In this document: positions 52,352 to 63,586 of the stretch, piece by piece | Position numbering within the stretch: the first letter of the stretch is position 1 | Layout: each line of letters opens with the position of its first letter | Assembly: GCF_900105725.1 (NCBI RefSeq) | Contig: NZ_FNLM01000034.1 | Location: forward strand, 1,736,001-1,800,000 | Direction of reading: 5' to 3' | DNA length: 64,000 nucleotides | Source: Gordonia westfalica | GTDB taxonomy: Bacteria > Actinomycetota > Actinomycetes > Mycobacteriales > Mycobacteriaceae | Notes under the pieces: generated by a model | Told to the model about the DNA's origin: nothing | Seen by the model: only the letters and a program-made list of their open reading frames with translations | The model's database searches: none | Made by a program: the position numbers and the translations under genes

Positions 52352-53178
52352 CTAAAGGTGCTGCACAGCCCCGACGACGGGCCCGAGGAACCGCCGCGAG
52401 AGTTTGGCGAACATCTCCGGGTCGCCGGTCGACTGGAAGACGCGCGACGCCTCCCGGCCGGTGTGCGGGTGCAGGAGATCCATCTCCGTGAGGACGCGGA
52501 AGAGGTCCTTGGCCGTCTCCTCGGCGCTCGACACCAGCGTCACCTCGTCGCCCATCGCGAGCTGGAGAACGCCGGTCAGCAACGGGTAGTGGGTGCAGCC
52601 GAGAACGACCGTGTCGACGCCGGCCTGCTGGAGGGGTTCGAGGTATCCCTGCGCCAGGCCGAGGATCTGGCGACCGCTGGTGATCCCGCGTTCGACGAAG
52701 TCGACGAAGCGCGGACACGGGACCGCAGTGACCACCGCGTCGCGGGCCGCGGCGAACGAATCCTGGTATGCGCGTGAGGAGATCGTCGCCTCGGTGCCGA
52801 GCACGCCGATCCGGCCGTTCTTGGTGGCGACCACGGCACGACGCACCGCGGGGAGCACGACCTCCACCACCGGGATCGGTGCGTAACGTTCCCGGGCGTC
52901 ACGCAGACAGGCGGCCGACGCGGTGTTGCAGGCGATGACGATGGCCTTGACGCCGCGCTCGGCCAGATCGTCGCCGATCGCGAGGGCGTGCTTGCGGATC
53001 TCCGGGATGGTCAGCGGACCGTACGGCCCGTTCGCGGTGTCACCGATGTAGACGATGTCCTCGTCGGGCAGCAGGTCCATGATGGCGCGCGCGACGGTGA
53101 GTCCGCCGACGCCGGAGTCGAAGATCCCGATGGGCGCCTCGGGATCCGAGGTCCAGACGGGCGCCTTGGGTTGTGCGG

Positions 53179-53182
<4 letters not shown>
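52352..53182 (-). CDS. murI: Glutamate racemase, no ordinary start codon
   Basis: Makes D-glutamate for peptidoglycan. The frame is open from about 53212 and carries [20 protein letters not shown] with the essential Asp-Ser motif, then [12 protein letters not shown], the catalytic cysteine in [14 protein letters not shown] and the second in [12 protein letters not shown]. The first ATG (53080) would begin after the DSG motif and give a dead protein. Between the last upstream stop and that motif, no in-frame ATG, GTG or TTG exists. The codon ATA at 53180-53182, overlapping the rhomboid stop (ATAG), gives 276 residues, the normal length, and may be the start. A sequencing error is the other explanation. 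Orthologue of Rv1338. Confidence 0.85.
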
Positions 53183-55114
<1,932 letters not shown>

Positions 55115-55116
55115 AT

Positions 55117-55524
55117 TCAGCTCCTGATCTCGATCTCTTCTTCGGTGACCGTGCCGTCGACGATGCGATAGCTACGGATCTCGGTGGTCTCCGGGTCGCG
55201 CGTGGACACCAGCACATAATGCGCGCCGGGCTCGCCGGCGTAGGAGATGTCGGTGCGGCTCGGGTAGGCCTCGGTCGCGGTGTGCGAGTGGTAGATCACC
55301 ACCGGCTCCTCGTCACGGCGGTCCATCTCGCGCCACACGGACAGCTGTTCGGCGGAGTCGAATCGGTAGAACGTGGGCGACCGCTCGGCGTTGATCATCC
55401 GGATGAACCGTTGCGGGTCGTCGGAACCCTCCGGCCCGGCGATCACCCCGCACGCCTCGTCGGGATGGTCCTCTCGCGCGTGCGCGACCATCGCGTCGAG
55501 GAGTTCCTGATCGATCTTGAGCAT
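55117..55524 (-). CDS. mec: JAMM/MPN+ metallopeptidase Mec, CysO-cysteine hydrolase
   Basis: A 135-residue zinc peptidase that releases cysteine from CysO-Cys. The JAMM motif is complete: an upstream glutamate, then VVIYHSHTATEAYPSRTDIS (HxHx7SxxD). The ATG at 55524 (MLKIDQELLDAMVAHAREDH) is preferred over an ATG at 55593. The cysO gene follows two bases after the stop, and cysM two more. First gene of the leftward sulfur operon. It may also mature the cysteine-ended CysO encoded here. Confidence 0.93.
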   Translation of the reverse strand: MLKIDQELLDAMVAHAREDHPDEACGVIAGPEGSDDPQRFIRMINAERSPTFYRFDSAEQLSVWREMDRRDEEPVVIYHSHTATEAYPSRTDISYAGEPGAHYVLVSTRDPETTEIRSYRIVDGTVTEEEIEIRS

Positions 55525-55800
55525 CGGTGTCCCGTTCTCCTTCGCAGGCGCGGGCCCAGGCGGGCACGGATGGTCGGCGACAGGTCGTCGCACATGTCCC
55601 GAGAGGGAACGCCGGGCTGAGAACGCCTATTCCGCGCCCGCGTATGACCGGTGTCACCCACCGTTCCCACTGTCCTCCGACCTGGCCCCGAGTCGTCATT
55701 CGGGCGTCATACAGTAAACCGATTCGGGCCGAAACGCCGTTACGTTGAGTCGCATCGGCGCCGGGGGTGCGTCGAGCTCGCGACGCCCGGGCGGCCCGTT

Positions 55801-56649
55801 TTGAAGCATCACATCCCACGTGTGGCCACGATCGCGCTGTCGTGCGCGGCCGCCGCCTCGATCGCACTCACCGGATGTTCGACGGAGTCCGGGTCGCAGA
55901 CCGCGACCGGCACCTCGGCCGCTTCCACCGAGACCGGGTCCACCACGGTCATCGACGACCCGGCGGCACAGGTCGAGGCCGCGGCGGCCAACACCGCGGA
56001 CCTCGATGGTGCGCACCTCGACCTGTCCGTCAAGGGTTCGGTGCCCAACCTGAACGCCAAGAAGGTCACCGCACATCTCGTGACCACGCCCGCCGACGCC
56101 GCGAAGGGCGAGGCCACCGTGGTCTTCGGCGCCGAGGACCCCGACGAGGTCGAGGCGCCCTTCGTCTACGTGGACGGGGTGCTCTACGCCGACATCGCCG
56201 GCGACGGCTACCTCAGCTACGGCGACGGCACGTCGATCTACGACGTCTCGGTGTTCCTCGATCCGGACAAGGGCCTCGCGCATGTCCTGACCGAACTGAC
56301 CGATCCCACCGCGATCGGCAGCGAGCGAATCGACGGTGTCGAGACCACGAAGATCAGCGGCACCGTCCCTGCCGGTGCGCTCGCCGCACTCACAGGCGCT
56401 CGCCAGGTCGTCGGACCGCAGGACGCGCCGGTGCCGACCACCGTCTGGCTGACCACCGGCACCAACCAGCTCGCCCGGCTCGTCTTCGCCCCGAACCCCG
56501 CGGACGAGAACGCCACGATCACGGTCGACCTCGGCAACTGGAACGAGACGGTCGACATCGAGAAGCCCGCGGTGATCAACACCCCGTCGGTCGCCCCGTC
56601 CGGGACGCCCGCGCCCGGTCAGCCGACCCGCGAACCGTCGGGAGGTTAG
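55801..56649 (+). CDS. LprG/LppX-family lipoprotein
   Basis: A 282-residue lipoprotein starting at TTG 55801, the only start that leaves a normal signal peptide (LKHHIPRVATIALSCAAAAS, then IALTGC as lipobox, Cys26). The mature part begins with a Ser/Thr-rich linker. VEAPFVYVDGVLYADIAGDG, RIDGVETTKISGTVPAGALA and the C-terminal TTGTNQLARLVFAP segment fit the LppX_LprAFG family, half-open barrels that bind or transfer acylated envelope lipids such as lipoglycans. It is divergent from mec. The tail (GTPAPGQPTREPSGG) is low complexity. Confidence 0.85.
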   Translation: MKHHIPRVATIALSCAAAASIALTGCSTESGSQTATGTSAASTETGSTTVIDDPAAQVEAAAANTADLDGAHLDLSVKGSVPNLNAKKVTAHLVTTPADAAKGEATVVFGAEDPDEVEAPFVYVDGVLYADIAGDGYLSYGDGTSIYDVSVFLDPDKGLAHVLTELTDPTAIGSERIDGVETTKISGTVPAGALAALTGARQVVGPQDAPVPTTVWLTTGTNQLARLVFAPNPADENATITVDLGNWNETVDIEKPAVINTPSVAPSGTPAPGQPTREPSGG

Positions 56650-56699
56650 ACACCATGCGCCACTTGCCCACTCACCTCCGCCGTCATTCAGGAGCACCC

Positions 56700-57092
56700 A
56701 TGACCCTGCGCAGACGATTCGCCGTGGCCGCCCTGTCGCTGACCGCCGCGGCCTCCGCACTCGTGGCACCGGCCGTGACGGAACAGGCCCCGGCCGATGC
56801 CGCCTACAACTACTACGGAGCGCTCGCACTCTCGACGTCGACCGGCGCCGTGGGCCGGGCTCTCGACTACCCGTCGTACAGCGCGGCCTCCGCGGCGGCC
56901 CGGCAGTACTGCCCCGCGTCCGACTGCAAGGTCGTCGCCCAGTTCGTCAACGGCTGCGGCGCGATCGCGACGTCACCCAGCTACTGGGGTTACGGCACCG
57001 CGCCGCGGCTCTACACCGCTCAGTCGACTGCGCTGTACTACGCGGGCGGCGGGTCCATCTACTACTGGGCCTGCACGAGCAATCACGGTTAG
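56700..57092 (+). CDS. Secreted DUF4189 protein
   Basis: A 130-residue exported protein. AGGAG six bases before the ATG at 56700 fixes the start, although an in-frame ATG exists at 56655. The signal peptide is MTLRRRFAVAALSLTAAASA followed by LVAPAVTEQAPADA. The mature domain has YNYYGALALSTSTGAVGRAL, four cysteines (QYCPASDCKVVAQ, NGCGAI, YWACTSN) and Gly/Tyr-rich strands, the DUF4189 pattern. It probably folds extracellularly with two disulfides; function is unknown. Its stop overlaps the end of the convergent peptidase gene by four bases. Confidence 0.85.
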   Translation: MTLRRRFAVAALSLTAAASALVAPAVTEQAPADAAYNYYGALALSTSTGAVGRALDYPSYSAASAAARQYCPASDCKVVAQFVNGCGAIATSPSYWGYGTAPRLYTAQSTALYYAGGGSIYYWACTSNHG

Positions 57093-58207
57093 CGCACGAA
57101 CGCCGACGGCGCGGCCTGCGCGTAGGTGGGGATCGAGGCCACCGACTCGGCGGCGAGCACGGCGTCGACGATGGCCCGCTGGACGACGTCGGCCGCGCAT
57201 CGGCACACCTCGGCGATGACCGCCGCGTCGGCGTGCATGCCGGCCGGGGAGGCGGTCGCCGGGTCGGTCGACTCCGGCCGGACCGCGCCCGTGGAGACGG
57301 CGAAGATGGTGTCGCCGTCGAGCGGCGAATGGGCCGGCCGGATGGCCCGGCCGAGACCGTCGTGGCCGGCCATGGCGATCCGCCGGGTCATCGCCGCGTC
57401 GAGTGCGGCATCGGTCGCGACGACGCCGATCGTCGTGTTGAGCACGGTGTGTTTGTCCGCGAGGTCGGCCAGACGCGCGATATCCGCGGCCTCGGGGCGA
57501 GTCAGGCCGAGTCGTCGGAGTTCGTCCTCGCCCAGATCCCACGGGAGGCCGGTCCTCGGGTCGATGACCGCGCCCACCGGGTTGGCGACCATCAGCGCGC
57601 CGACGGTCACGCCGGCCGCGGGTCCCGTCTCGATCCTCACCGACGCGCTGCCCACACCACCTTTCAGCGCGCCGGCACGGGCTCCGGCGCCGGCCCCCAC
57701 GCTGCCGACCGCGAAGTCGGTGTCGGCCGCGCGGACCGCGTCGGCACCGAAGTCGGCGTCGGGCCGGTGATCCCATGCCCCGACCGGCAGGTCGAAGATG
57801 ACCGCCGCGGGGACGATGGGAACCACGTGTCCCCGGGTGTCGAGCGGCAGGCCGACGCCGTCCGCCTCGAGAGCCCGCATCGCGCCGTCCGCGGCCGCGA
57901 GACCGTAGGCACTGCCGCCGCTGAGGACGATCGCGTGAGCCGTCTGCACGGTGTTCGACGGATCGAGGAGGTCGGTCTCCCGGGTGCCGGGTCCACCGCC
58001 GCGCACATCCACCGCGGCGATCGCGCCCGGTCCCGAGATCCGCACGACCGTCGTCCCGGTCGCCCAGCCGTGACCGTCGGGCGCGTCGGCGGTGCCGGCG
58101 ACCTTCGCGTCGGCGTCGACGCGGTGACTGTGTCCGACGGTGATCCCGACGACGTCGGTGATGCGGTCGCCCGGGCGGGCGGGTCGTCCGATGGTGGTCA
58201 CGTGCAC
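57089..58207 (-). CDS. P1-family (DmpA/BapA-like) aminopeptidase, Rv1333 homologue
   Basis: A 372-residue N-terminal-nucleophile hydrolase. Self-cleavage should occur at the Gly-Ser bond in GALKGGVGSASVRI, making the serine the new N-terminus. Flanking family blocks are ITDVVGITVGHSHRVDADAK, HAIVLSGGSAYGLAAADGAM and GVVATDAALDAAMTRRIAMA. Relatives are D- or beta-aminopeptidases. The C-terminus shares four bases with the DUF4189 gene. Another ATG downstream is unlikely because the N-terminal ITDVxGixVGH is conserved. Orthologue of Rv1333. Confidence 0.92.
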   Translation of the reverse strand: MHVTTIGRPARPGDRITDVVGITVGHSHRVDADAKVAGTADAPDGHGWATGTTVVRISGPGAIAAVDVRGGGPGTRETDLLDPSNTVQTAHAIVLSGGSAYGLAAADGAMRALEADGVGLPLDTRGHVVPIVPAAVIFDLPVGAWDHRPDADFGADAVRAADTDFAVGSVGAGAGARAGALKGGVGSASVRIETGPAAGVTVGALMVANPVGAVIDPRTGLPWDLGEDELRRLGLTRPEAADIARLADLADKHTVLNTTIGVVATDAALDAAMTRRIAMAGHDGLGRAIRPAHSPLDGDTIFAVSTGAVRPESTDPATASPAGMHADAAVIAEVCRCAADVVQRAIVDAVLAAESVASIPTYAQAAPSAFVR

Positions 58208-58294
58208 CTCTGCTCTCGTCGATCCCCGACCGGAAACTCAACCGAAACTCGGACAAAGCTCCCGAAGGGAGCCGTTGTCACCGAGAACTGTAGG

Positions 58295-58870
58295 TCACAT
58301 CACCGCTTCGACGAGCAGATCCTGCATCACGGTGAGCCAGTGATAGACGTCGAGGTGCGCAGCGTGCGGATGGTCGGGCGGCAACCGGTCGGGGGTGTCC
58401 TCGGAGATGCCCAGCATCGCCCCGAGGGCCAGGCGGACGTCGTTGAGCGCGGTGAGCCATGCGGTCGCCTGTTCGACGGTGAGCGAGAGGTCACCGCCGC
58501 CGTCGGGCAGGGTGTCCAGGAGAACCTGCGCCGCACCGAGTTTGGCGTCGATGATCTTCGGCTCGTTGACGCTCCGCAGCGCGGAGTTGAGCCGGCCGTT
58601 GACCACCTCGGCGGAGAGTTCCTCGTCCTGGTCCGGCCGATGGAAGTCCGGCAGCAGCCGACCGAGCGTGGCGTCGTCCGGCGCGTCGGAATGGCCGATC
58701 CGGATACCGGTGACCTCCGACAGCGCATCGCGCGGCGCGGTGTCGGCACGTTCGGTGAGCAGCTCACACATCGACGAGACCAACGACGCGAGAAGCTCGG
58801 CCTCGTGCGAGTCGAGCTGAGAGGTGATCCGGACGGACTCGCCGCGGCCCTTGCGTTTCCAGGTGCGCAC
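58295..58870 (-). CDS. DUF2017 protein (Rv1332 homologue)
   Basis: A 191-residue, helical cytoplasmic protein. It begins MRTWKRKGRGESVRITSQLD, then HEAELLASLVSSMCELLTER, and ends LDVYHWLTVMQDLLVEAVM, all part of DUF2017. The family sits beside clpS in nearly all actinobacteria, so a role in the Clp adaptor pathway is plausible but unproven. Rv1332 is labelled a putative regulator, without a recognisable DNA-binding fold. The gene is 74 bases downstream of clpS. Confidence 0.88.
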   Translation of the reverse strand: MRTWKRKGRGESVRITSQLDSHEAELLASLVSSMCELLTERADTAPRDALSEVTGIRIGHSDAPDDATLGRLLPDFHRPDQDEELSAEVVNGRLNSALRSVNEPKIIDAKLGAAQVLLDTLPDGGGDLSLTVEQATAWLTALNDVRLALGAMLGISEDTPDRLPPDHPHAAHLDVYHWLTVMQDLLVEAVM

Positions 58871-58944
58871 GTCTCAGTGCCTCCCCACCGTCGGGTTCGC
58901 CCCGGGCGACGAGGGTCCCGTGCCGGGCGGCTGAAGCGACCAGC

Positions 58945-59268
58945 TCATGAATCCCGCTGCATGGTGGCCCACAGCCCGGCCGCGTGCAGCTTACGCACGT
59001 CACCTTCGACCTTCTCGCGGTCGCCGCTGGAGACCACTGCCCTGCCCTCGGTGTGCACCTGCATCATCAGTTCGTTGGCACGGGACTCCGAGTAGCCGAA
59101 GATCTTCTGGAAGACGAAGGTCACATACCGCATCAGGTTGACGGGGTCGTCCCACACGACGGTCATCCAGGGTTTGTCGAGATCCGCCGCGCCGTCGGCC
59201 ACCGCGGGTTCGGCAACCGCGGTACCGCCGGGGGTAGCCTCGTGCGCACGAGTTTCGTCAGGCGCCAT
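58945..59268 (-). CDS. clpS: ATP-dependent Clp protease adaptor ClpS
   Basis: A 107-residue adaptor that delivers N-degron substrates to Clp[21 protein letters not shown] is the signature (V.WDDPvN), followed by the [20 protein letters not shown] helix and [13 protein letters not shown]. Residues 1-30 are a disordered extension typical of actinobacterial ClpS. ATG at 59268 is 21 bases from the divergent pncB start, so both messages must be leaderless or nearly so. Orthologue of Rv1331. Confidence 0.93.
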   Translation of the reverse strand: MAPDETRAHEATPGGTAVAEPAVADGAADLDKPWMTVVWDDPVNLMRYVTFVFQKIFGYSESRANELMMQVHTEGRAVVSSGDREKVEGDVRKLHAAGLWATMQRDS

Positions 59269-59289
59269 GAGGACAAGGGTAACGCGATA

Positions 59290-60597
59290 GTGAGCATCGA
59301 CAACACCGCGCTGCTGACCGACCAGTACGAGCTGACCATGGTCGCAGCGGCACTCCGCCACCCGGTTGCGCACCGGTCGTGTGTGTTCGAGGTGTTCGCC
59401 CGACGTCTCCCCGACGGTCGTCGATACGGCGTCGTCGCCGGTACCGGACGCGTCCTCGCCGAGCTCGCGGAGTTCCGTTTCGGCGACGAGGAGATCGCCG
59501 TCGTGGACAAGTTCCTCGACGCCGAGACCGTCTCCTGGCTGCGTGATTACCGGTTCTCCGGTGACATCGACGGCTACCGGGAGGGTGAGCTCTACTTCCC
59601 CGGATCGCCGATCCTCACCGTCCGCGCCCCCTTCGCCGAGGCCGTGCTGCTCGAGACCTTGATCCTGTCGATCCTCAACCACGACAGCGCCATCGCCTCG
59701 GCCGCCGCGCGGATGGTCAGCGCGGCCGGGTCCCGGCCGATCATCGAGATGGGCTCCCGACGCACCCACGAGCGGGCCGCGGTCGCCGGCGCCCGCGCCG
59801 CCTATCTGGCCGGCGTCGCCGCGACGTCTAACCTGGAGGCCAACCGTCGTTTCGGCGTCCCCAGCGCGGGAACCGCCGCCCACGCATTCACTCTCGGCTT
59901 CACGGGGCCGGACGGTCCCGACGAGAAGGCCGCCTTCGCCGCGCAGGTCGAGGCGCTCGGCGTCGGCACCACGCTGCTGGTCGACACCTACGACATCACC
60001 CGGGGCGTGCGCAACGCGATCGAGGTGGCCGGCCCCGAACTCGGCGCGGTGCGGATCGACTCCGGAGATCTCGGCGTGCTCGCGCGACAGGTGCGCACGC
60101 AGCTCGACGACCTCGGCGCGACGAACACCAAGATCGTCGTGTCCGGCGACCTCGACGAGTATGCGATCGCGTCGCTGCGCGCCGAACCGGTCGACACCTA
60201 CGGAGTGGGGACCTCGCTGGTGACCGGCAGTGGCGCACCGACCGCGGGGATGGTCTACAAGCTCGTCGAGGTCGACGGACTGCCGGTCGCCAAACGTTCC
60301 AGCCACAAGGAGTCGCGCGGCGGGGCCAAGGCGGCTGTGCGTGCCGCACGCGGCAGTGGGACCATCGTGGAGGAGATCGTCTACCGCGCCGGCGGCCCAC
60401 GACCCGAAGCCGACGGCGGTCTCCATCTGCTGGATCTGCAGATCCCGCTGGTTCGCGGCGGGGAGCCGGTGGCGTCACTGCCATCGCTGACCGACGCGCG
60501 CGCCCACCTCGCGGCGGGGCTCGTCAGTCTGCCGTGGGAGGGTCTCGGCCTCTCACACGGCGACCCGGCGGTGCCGACCCGATACCAGCTCGGCTGA
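59290..60597 (+). CDS. pncB: Nicotinate phosphoribosyltransferase
   Basis: A 435-residue enzyme converting nicotinate and PRPP to nicotinate mononucleotide (Preiss-Handler NAD salvage). Start GTG 59290 ([20 protein letters not shown]); the LLTDxYxLTM motif is at the family's usual place. Also seen: [60 protein letters not shown] and [16 protein letters not shown]. The next gene, pncA-like, supplies its substrate. Orthologue of Rv1330c (pncB1). Confidence 0.95.
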   Translation: MSIDNTALLTDQYELTMVAAALRHPVAHRSCVFEVFARRLPDGRRYGVVAGTGRVLAELAEFRFGDEEIAVVDKFLDAETVSWLRDYRFSGDIDGYREGELYFPGSPILTVRAPFAEAVLLETLILSILNHDSAIASAAARMVSAAGSRPIIEMGSRRTHERAAVAGARAAYLAGVAATSNLEANRRFGVPSAGTAAHAFTLGFTGPDGPDEKAAFAAQVEALGVGTTLLVDTYDITRGVRNAIEVAGPELGAVRIDSGDLGVLARQVRTQLDDLGATNTKIVVSGDLDEYAIASLRAEPVDTYGVGTSLVTGSGAPTAGMVYKLVEVDGLPVAKRSSHKESRGGAKAAVRAARGSGTIVEEIVYRAGGPRPEADGGLHLLDLQIPLVRGGEPVASLPSLTDARAHLAAGLVSLPWEGLGLSHGDPAVPTRYQLG

Positions 60598-60632
60598 CGA
60601 GCAACACCTTTCGATCCGCCAGGGAGTACCCG

Positions 60633-61244
60633 ATGAGCAGCGAACGCAGCGACGGCACCAAGCAGGCCGACGCGTTGGTCGTCGTCGACGTCCAGAACGA
60701 TTTCTGTGAGGGCGGTTCACTCGCCGTCAACGGCGGTGCGGCCGTGGCCCGGGCGATCACCAAGATCCTCGGCGAGTACCGCACGGTCGTCACGACGCGC
60801 GATCACCACATCGATCCGGGCGAGCATTTCTCCGATTCGCCCGACTATGTCGACACCTGGCCACCGCATTGCGTGGTCGGTACCGACGGGGTCGGCTTCC
60901 ATCCCGAATTCGATTCCGCCGCAGCGCAAGAGATCTTCTCGAAGGGAGAGTACAGCGCCGCCTACTCCGGCTTCGAGGGCACCACCGACGACGGTGTGAC
61001 CCTCGAGCAGTGGCTGCGCGACCACAAGATCTCGTCCGTCGACATCGCGGGCCTGACCACCGACCACTGCGTCCTCGCCACCGCACTCGACGCGGTGGCG
61101 GCCGGTTTCACCACGCGGGTGCTGCTCAACTTCACCGCGGGCGTGGGCGCGGAGACCACCACCGCCGCGCTGGCCGGCATGCGGAAGGCCGGGGTCGAAC
61201 TCGTGGGAGACCTGCTCTACGACGGTTCGCACGGCACGGGTTAG
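60633..61244 (+). CDS. pncA: Nicotinamidase (isochorismatase-like hydrolase)
   Basis: A 203-residue cysteine hydrolase. The catalytic Asp is in ALVVVDVQNDFCEGGSLAVN, with metal ligands in TRDHHIDPGEHF, the lysine in FSKGEYSAAYSGF, and the nucleophile cysteine in VDIAGLTTDHCVLATALDA. It makes nicotinate for PncB; in mycobacteria it also activates pyrazinamide. GGGAG lies eight bases before the ATG and only 35 bases separate it from pncB, so the two form an NAD-salvage operon. Confidence 0.93.
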   Translation: MSSERSDGTKQADALVVVDVQNDFCEGGSLAVNGGAAVARAITKILGEYRTVVTTRDHHIDPGEHFSDSPDYVDTWPPHCVVGTDGVGFHPEFDSAAAQEIFSKGEYSAAYSGFEGTTDDGVTLEQWLRDHKISSVDIAGLTTDHCVLATALDAVAAGFTTRVLLNFTAGVGAETTTAALAGMRKAGVELVGDLLYDGSHGTG

Positions 61245-61322
61245 CCCCGAGGGAACCGCCGAGCGCGCTGATCCGTCTGAATCCCACACACCCCATCTCG
61301 AACGAGGACCCCGGACCCCCAC

Positions 61323-63434
61323 ATGCCCAACACTCCCCCGGTGACCGATCTGCTCGACACCGCGGTCTCCGCGCTCGGCGGTCGTCGCCGTGACGGTCAG
61401 GTCGCCATGGCCTCGGCCGTCGCCCACGCCATCGACACCGGCGAACATCTCGCCGTGCAGGCCGGGACCGGCACCGGAAAGTCGCTGGCCTATCTCGTGC
61501 CGGCCATCCGCCACGCCGTCGAGACCGGGCGCACCGTCGTGGTGTCGACCGCGACGATCGCGCTGCAGCGTCAGCTGATCGAGCGAGATCTCCCCCGCCT
61601 CGCCGGCGCACTGGCGAAGCCGATCGGTCGCAAACCCACTTTCGCGATCCTCAAGGGTCGCGGAAACTATCTGTGCCTGAACAAGATCCACTCGGGGACC
61701 GCCGACGAGCCGGACACCGAGCTGTTCGATCCGTTCGAGCTGTCCCGCACCGGCCGCGATGTCACTCGGCTGCGCGAGTGGAGCAGCGACACCGAGACGG
61801 GCGACCGCGACGATCTCGTCCCCGGTGTCGCCGACCGCGCCTGGCGACAGGTCAGCGTGTCCGCGCGCGAATGCCTCGGCGCCGCCAACTGTTCCTACGG
61901 CGAGGACTGTTTCGCCGAACAGTCCCGTCGCCGGTCCGGCAAGGTCGACGTGGTGGTCACCAACCACGCGCTGCTGGCGATCGACGCGACGAGTCCCGCC
62001 AACGTGCTCCCCGAACACGATGTGGTGATCATCGACGAGGCTCACGAGCTCGTCGACCGGATGACCTCGGTGGCGACCGACGAACTGTCGGCGTCCTCGA
62101 TCGCGCTCGTCTCCCGGCGCGTCGGCAAACTCGTCGACGAGGAGACCGCCGACGCCCTCCTCGGCGCCGGTGAGCAACTCGGCGAACTCCTCGAGACCGC
62201 CCCCAAGACCCAGTGGACGCAGCTGCCCGCCGACGCCACGAGCGTTCTGGTGATGTTGCGCGACCGGCTGTGGCAGACCCGGACCGCGATCGGCCCGGTG
62301 CGCGCGCCCGGCGCCGGCGACGACGGTGCGGCCGCCGCCCGGTCGGCCGCCCTCACCTCGCTCGACGACATGCACGACACCGTCGTCCGCGTCCTCGGGG
62401 CCTTCGACGAACCCGACGAGTCCAAGCGCCGTGACGTGGTGTGGGTCGGTCTCGACACCTCACGACGCGGCGCCGAGCCCCGCCCGGTGCTGCACATCGC
62501 ACCGCTGTCGGTCGGCGGACTGCTCCGGGCATCGCTGTTCGCCAATTCGACGGTCATCCTGACCTCCGCGACGCTGACGATCGGCGGCTCCTTCGACGCC
62601 CTCGCCGCCACCTGGGGCCTGCCCGCCTCGGGTCGCGGCACCGACCGGCCCGCCGCCGACGAGCCCGGAGCCGATGAACCGGGTCCCGACCCGGCGGCCT
62701 CGCGCAACATCACGGCCAGCGGCAAGGCGGTGCCGTCGGATTCGGGTTCGGCGCGCTGGACGGGCCTCGACGCCGGCTCTCCGTTCGACTACCCGAAGTC
62801 GTCCATCCTCTACCTCGCGCGGCACCTGCCGCGGCCCGACCGCTCGGGTATCGCACCGAAGACGATGGACGAGATCGCCCAGCTCGTCGATGCCGCCGGT
62901 GGACGCACCCTGGGGCTCTTCTCGTCGATGCGGGCCGCGCGCGAAGCCGCCGAGGCGATCCGGGAACGCTGCGAGTACCCCGTGTTGTGTCAGGGCGACG
63001 ACACCACCTCGACCCTGGTCAGACGCTTCGCCGAGGATCCCGAGACATGCCTGTTCGGCACCCTGTCCCTGTGGCAGGGCGTCGACGTGCCCGGGCCGTC
63101 GCTGAGCCTGGTCATCATCGACCGGATCCCGTTCCCCCGGCCCGACGACCCGCTGCTGACCGCGCGGCAGCGTGCGGTCGACGCCCGGGGCGGCAACGGT
63201 TTCCTGTCCGTGGCGGCCAACCACGCCGCGCTGCTGCTCGCCCAGGGCGCCGGTCGCTTGCTGCGATCGGTCGACGACCGCGGCGTCGTCGCGGTGCTCG
63301 ACTCCCGACTGGCGACGGCCGGATACGGGGGCTACCTGCTCGCCTCGCTGCCGCCGATGTGGCGGACCACCGACCCCGCAGTGGTCAGGTCCGCCCTCAG
63401 CCGACTCGCCGCCGCACCGCGTCCGGTGGGCTGA
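61323..63434 (+). CDS. dinG: DinG-family Fe-S helicase
   Basis: A 703-residue XPD/DinG-type SF2 helicase. Walker A QAGTGTGKSLAYLVPAIRHA is near residue 49. The iron-sulfur cysteines are YLCLNK (about 117), then ECLGAANCSYGEDCF (about 183-196), four in total. IIDEAHELVD (DEAH box) is near 237, STVILTSATL near 420 and QGAGRLLRSVDDRGVVAVLD near 640. It unwinds DNA-RNA hybrids and D-loops. A Pro/Asp/Glu-rich insert (about 440-470) breaks the helicase core. Orthologue of Rv1329c. Confidence 0.93.
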   Translation: MPNTPPVTDLLDTAVSALGGRRRDGQVAMASAVAHAIDTGEHLAVQAGTGTGKSLAYLVPAIRHAVETGRTVVVSTATIALQRQLIERDLPRLAGALAKPIGRKPTFAILKGRGNYLCLNKIHSGTADEPDTELFDPFELSRTGRDVTRLREWSSDTETGDRDDLVPGVADRAWRQVSVSARECLGAANCSYGEDCFAEQSRRRSGKVDVVVTNHALLAIDATSPANVLPEHDVVIIDEAHELVDRMTSVATDELSASSIALVSRRVGKLVDEETADALLGAGEQLGELLETAPKTQWTQLPADATSVLVMLRDRLWQTRTAIGPVRAPGAGDDGAAAARSAALTSLDDMHDTVVRVLGAFDEPDESKRRDVVWVGLDTSRRGAEPRPVLHIAPLSVGGLLRASLFANSTVILTSATLTIGGSFDALAATWGLPASGRGTDRPAADEPGADEPGPDPAASRNITASGKAVPSDSGSARWTGLDAGSPFDYPKSSILYLARHLPRPDRSGIAPKTMDEIAQLVDAAGGRTLGLFSSMRAAREAAEAIRERCEYPVLCQGDDTTSTLVRRFAEDPETCLFGTLSLWQGVDVPGPSLSLVIIDRIPFPRPDDPLLTARQRAVDARGGNGFLSVAANHAALLLAQGAGRLLRSVDDRGVVAVLDSRLATAGYGGYLLASLPPMWRTTDPAVVRSALSRLAAAPRPVG

Positions 63435-63586
63435 TCACGCCGGGAGCGAGACACCCGACACGGGGACCGCGTACGACAAGACAATCGCGTACGCGGGGCA
63501 CTAGGTTGGGTAGCGGTGATACCAACGCAGGCGAGACCGACAACGCACCCTGGCCAGTCGCGGGAGCTGACGAGAGGAGGCTTCGA

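Noticed and set aside
60717..62375. 552-codon minus-strand frame opposite pncA and dinG
   Set aside because: No motif, crosses two well-supported genes, shadow composition.
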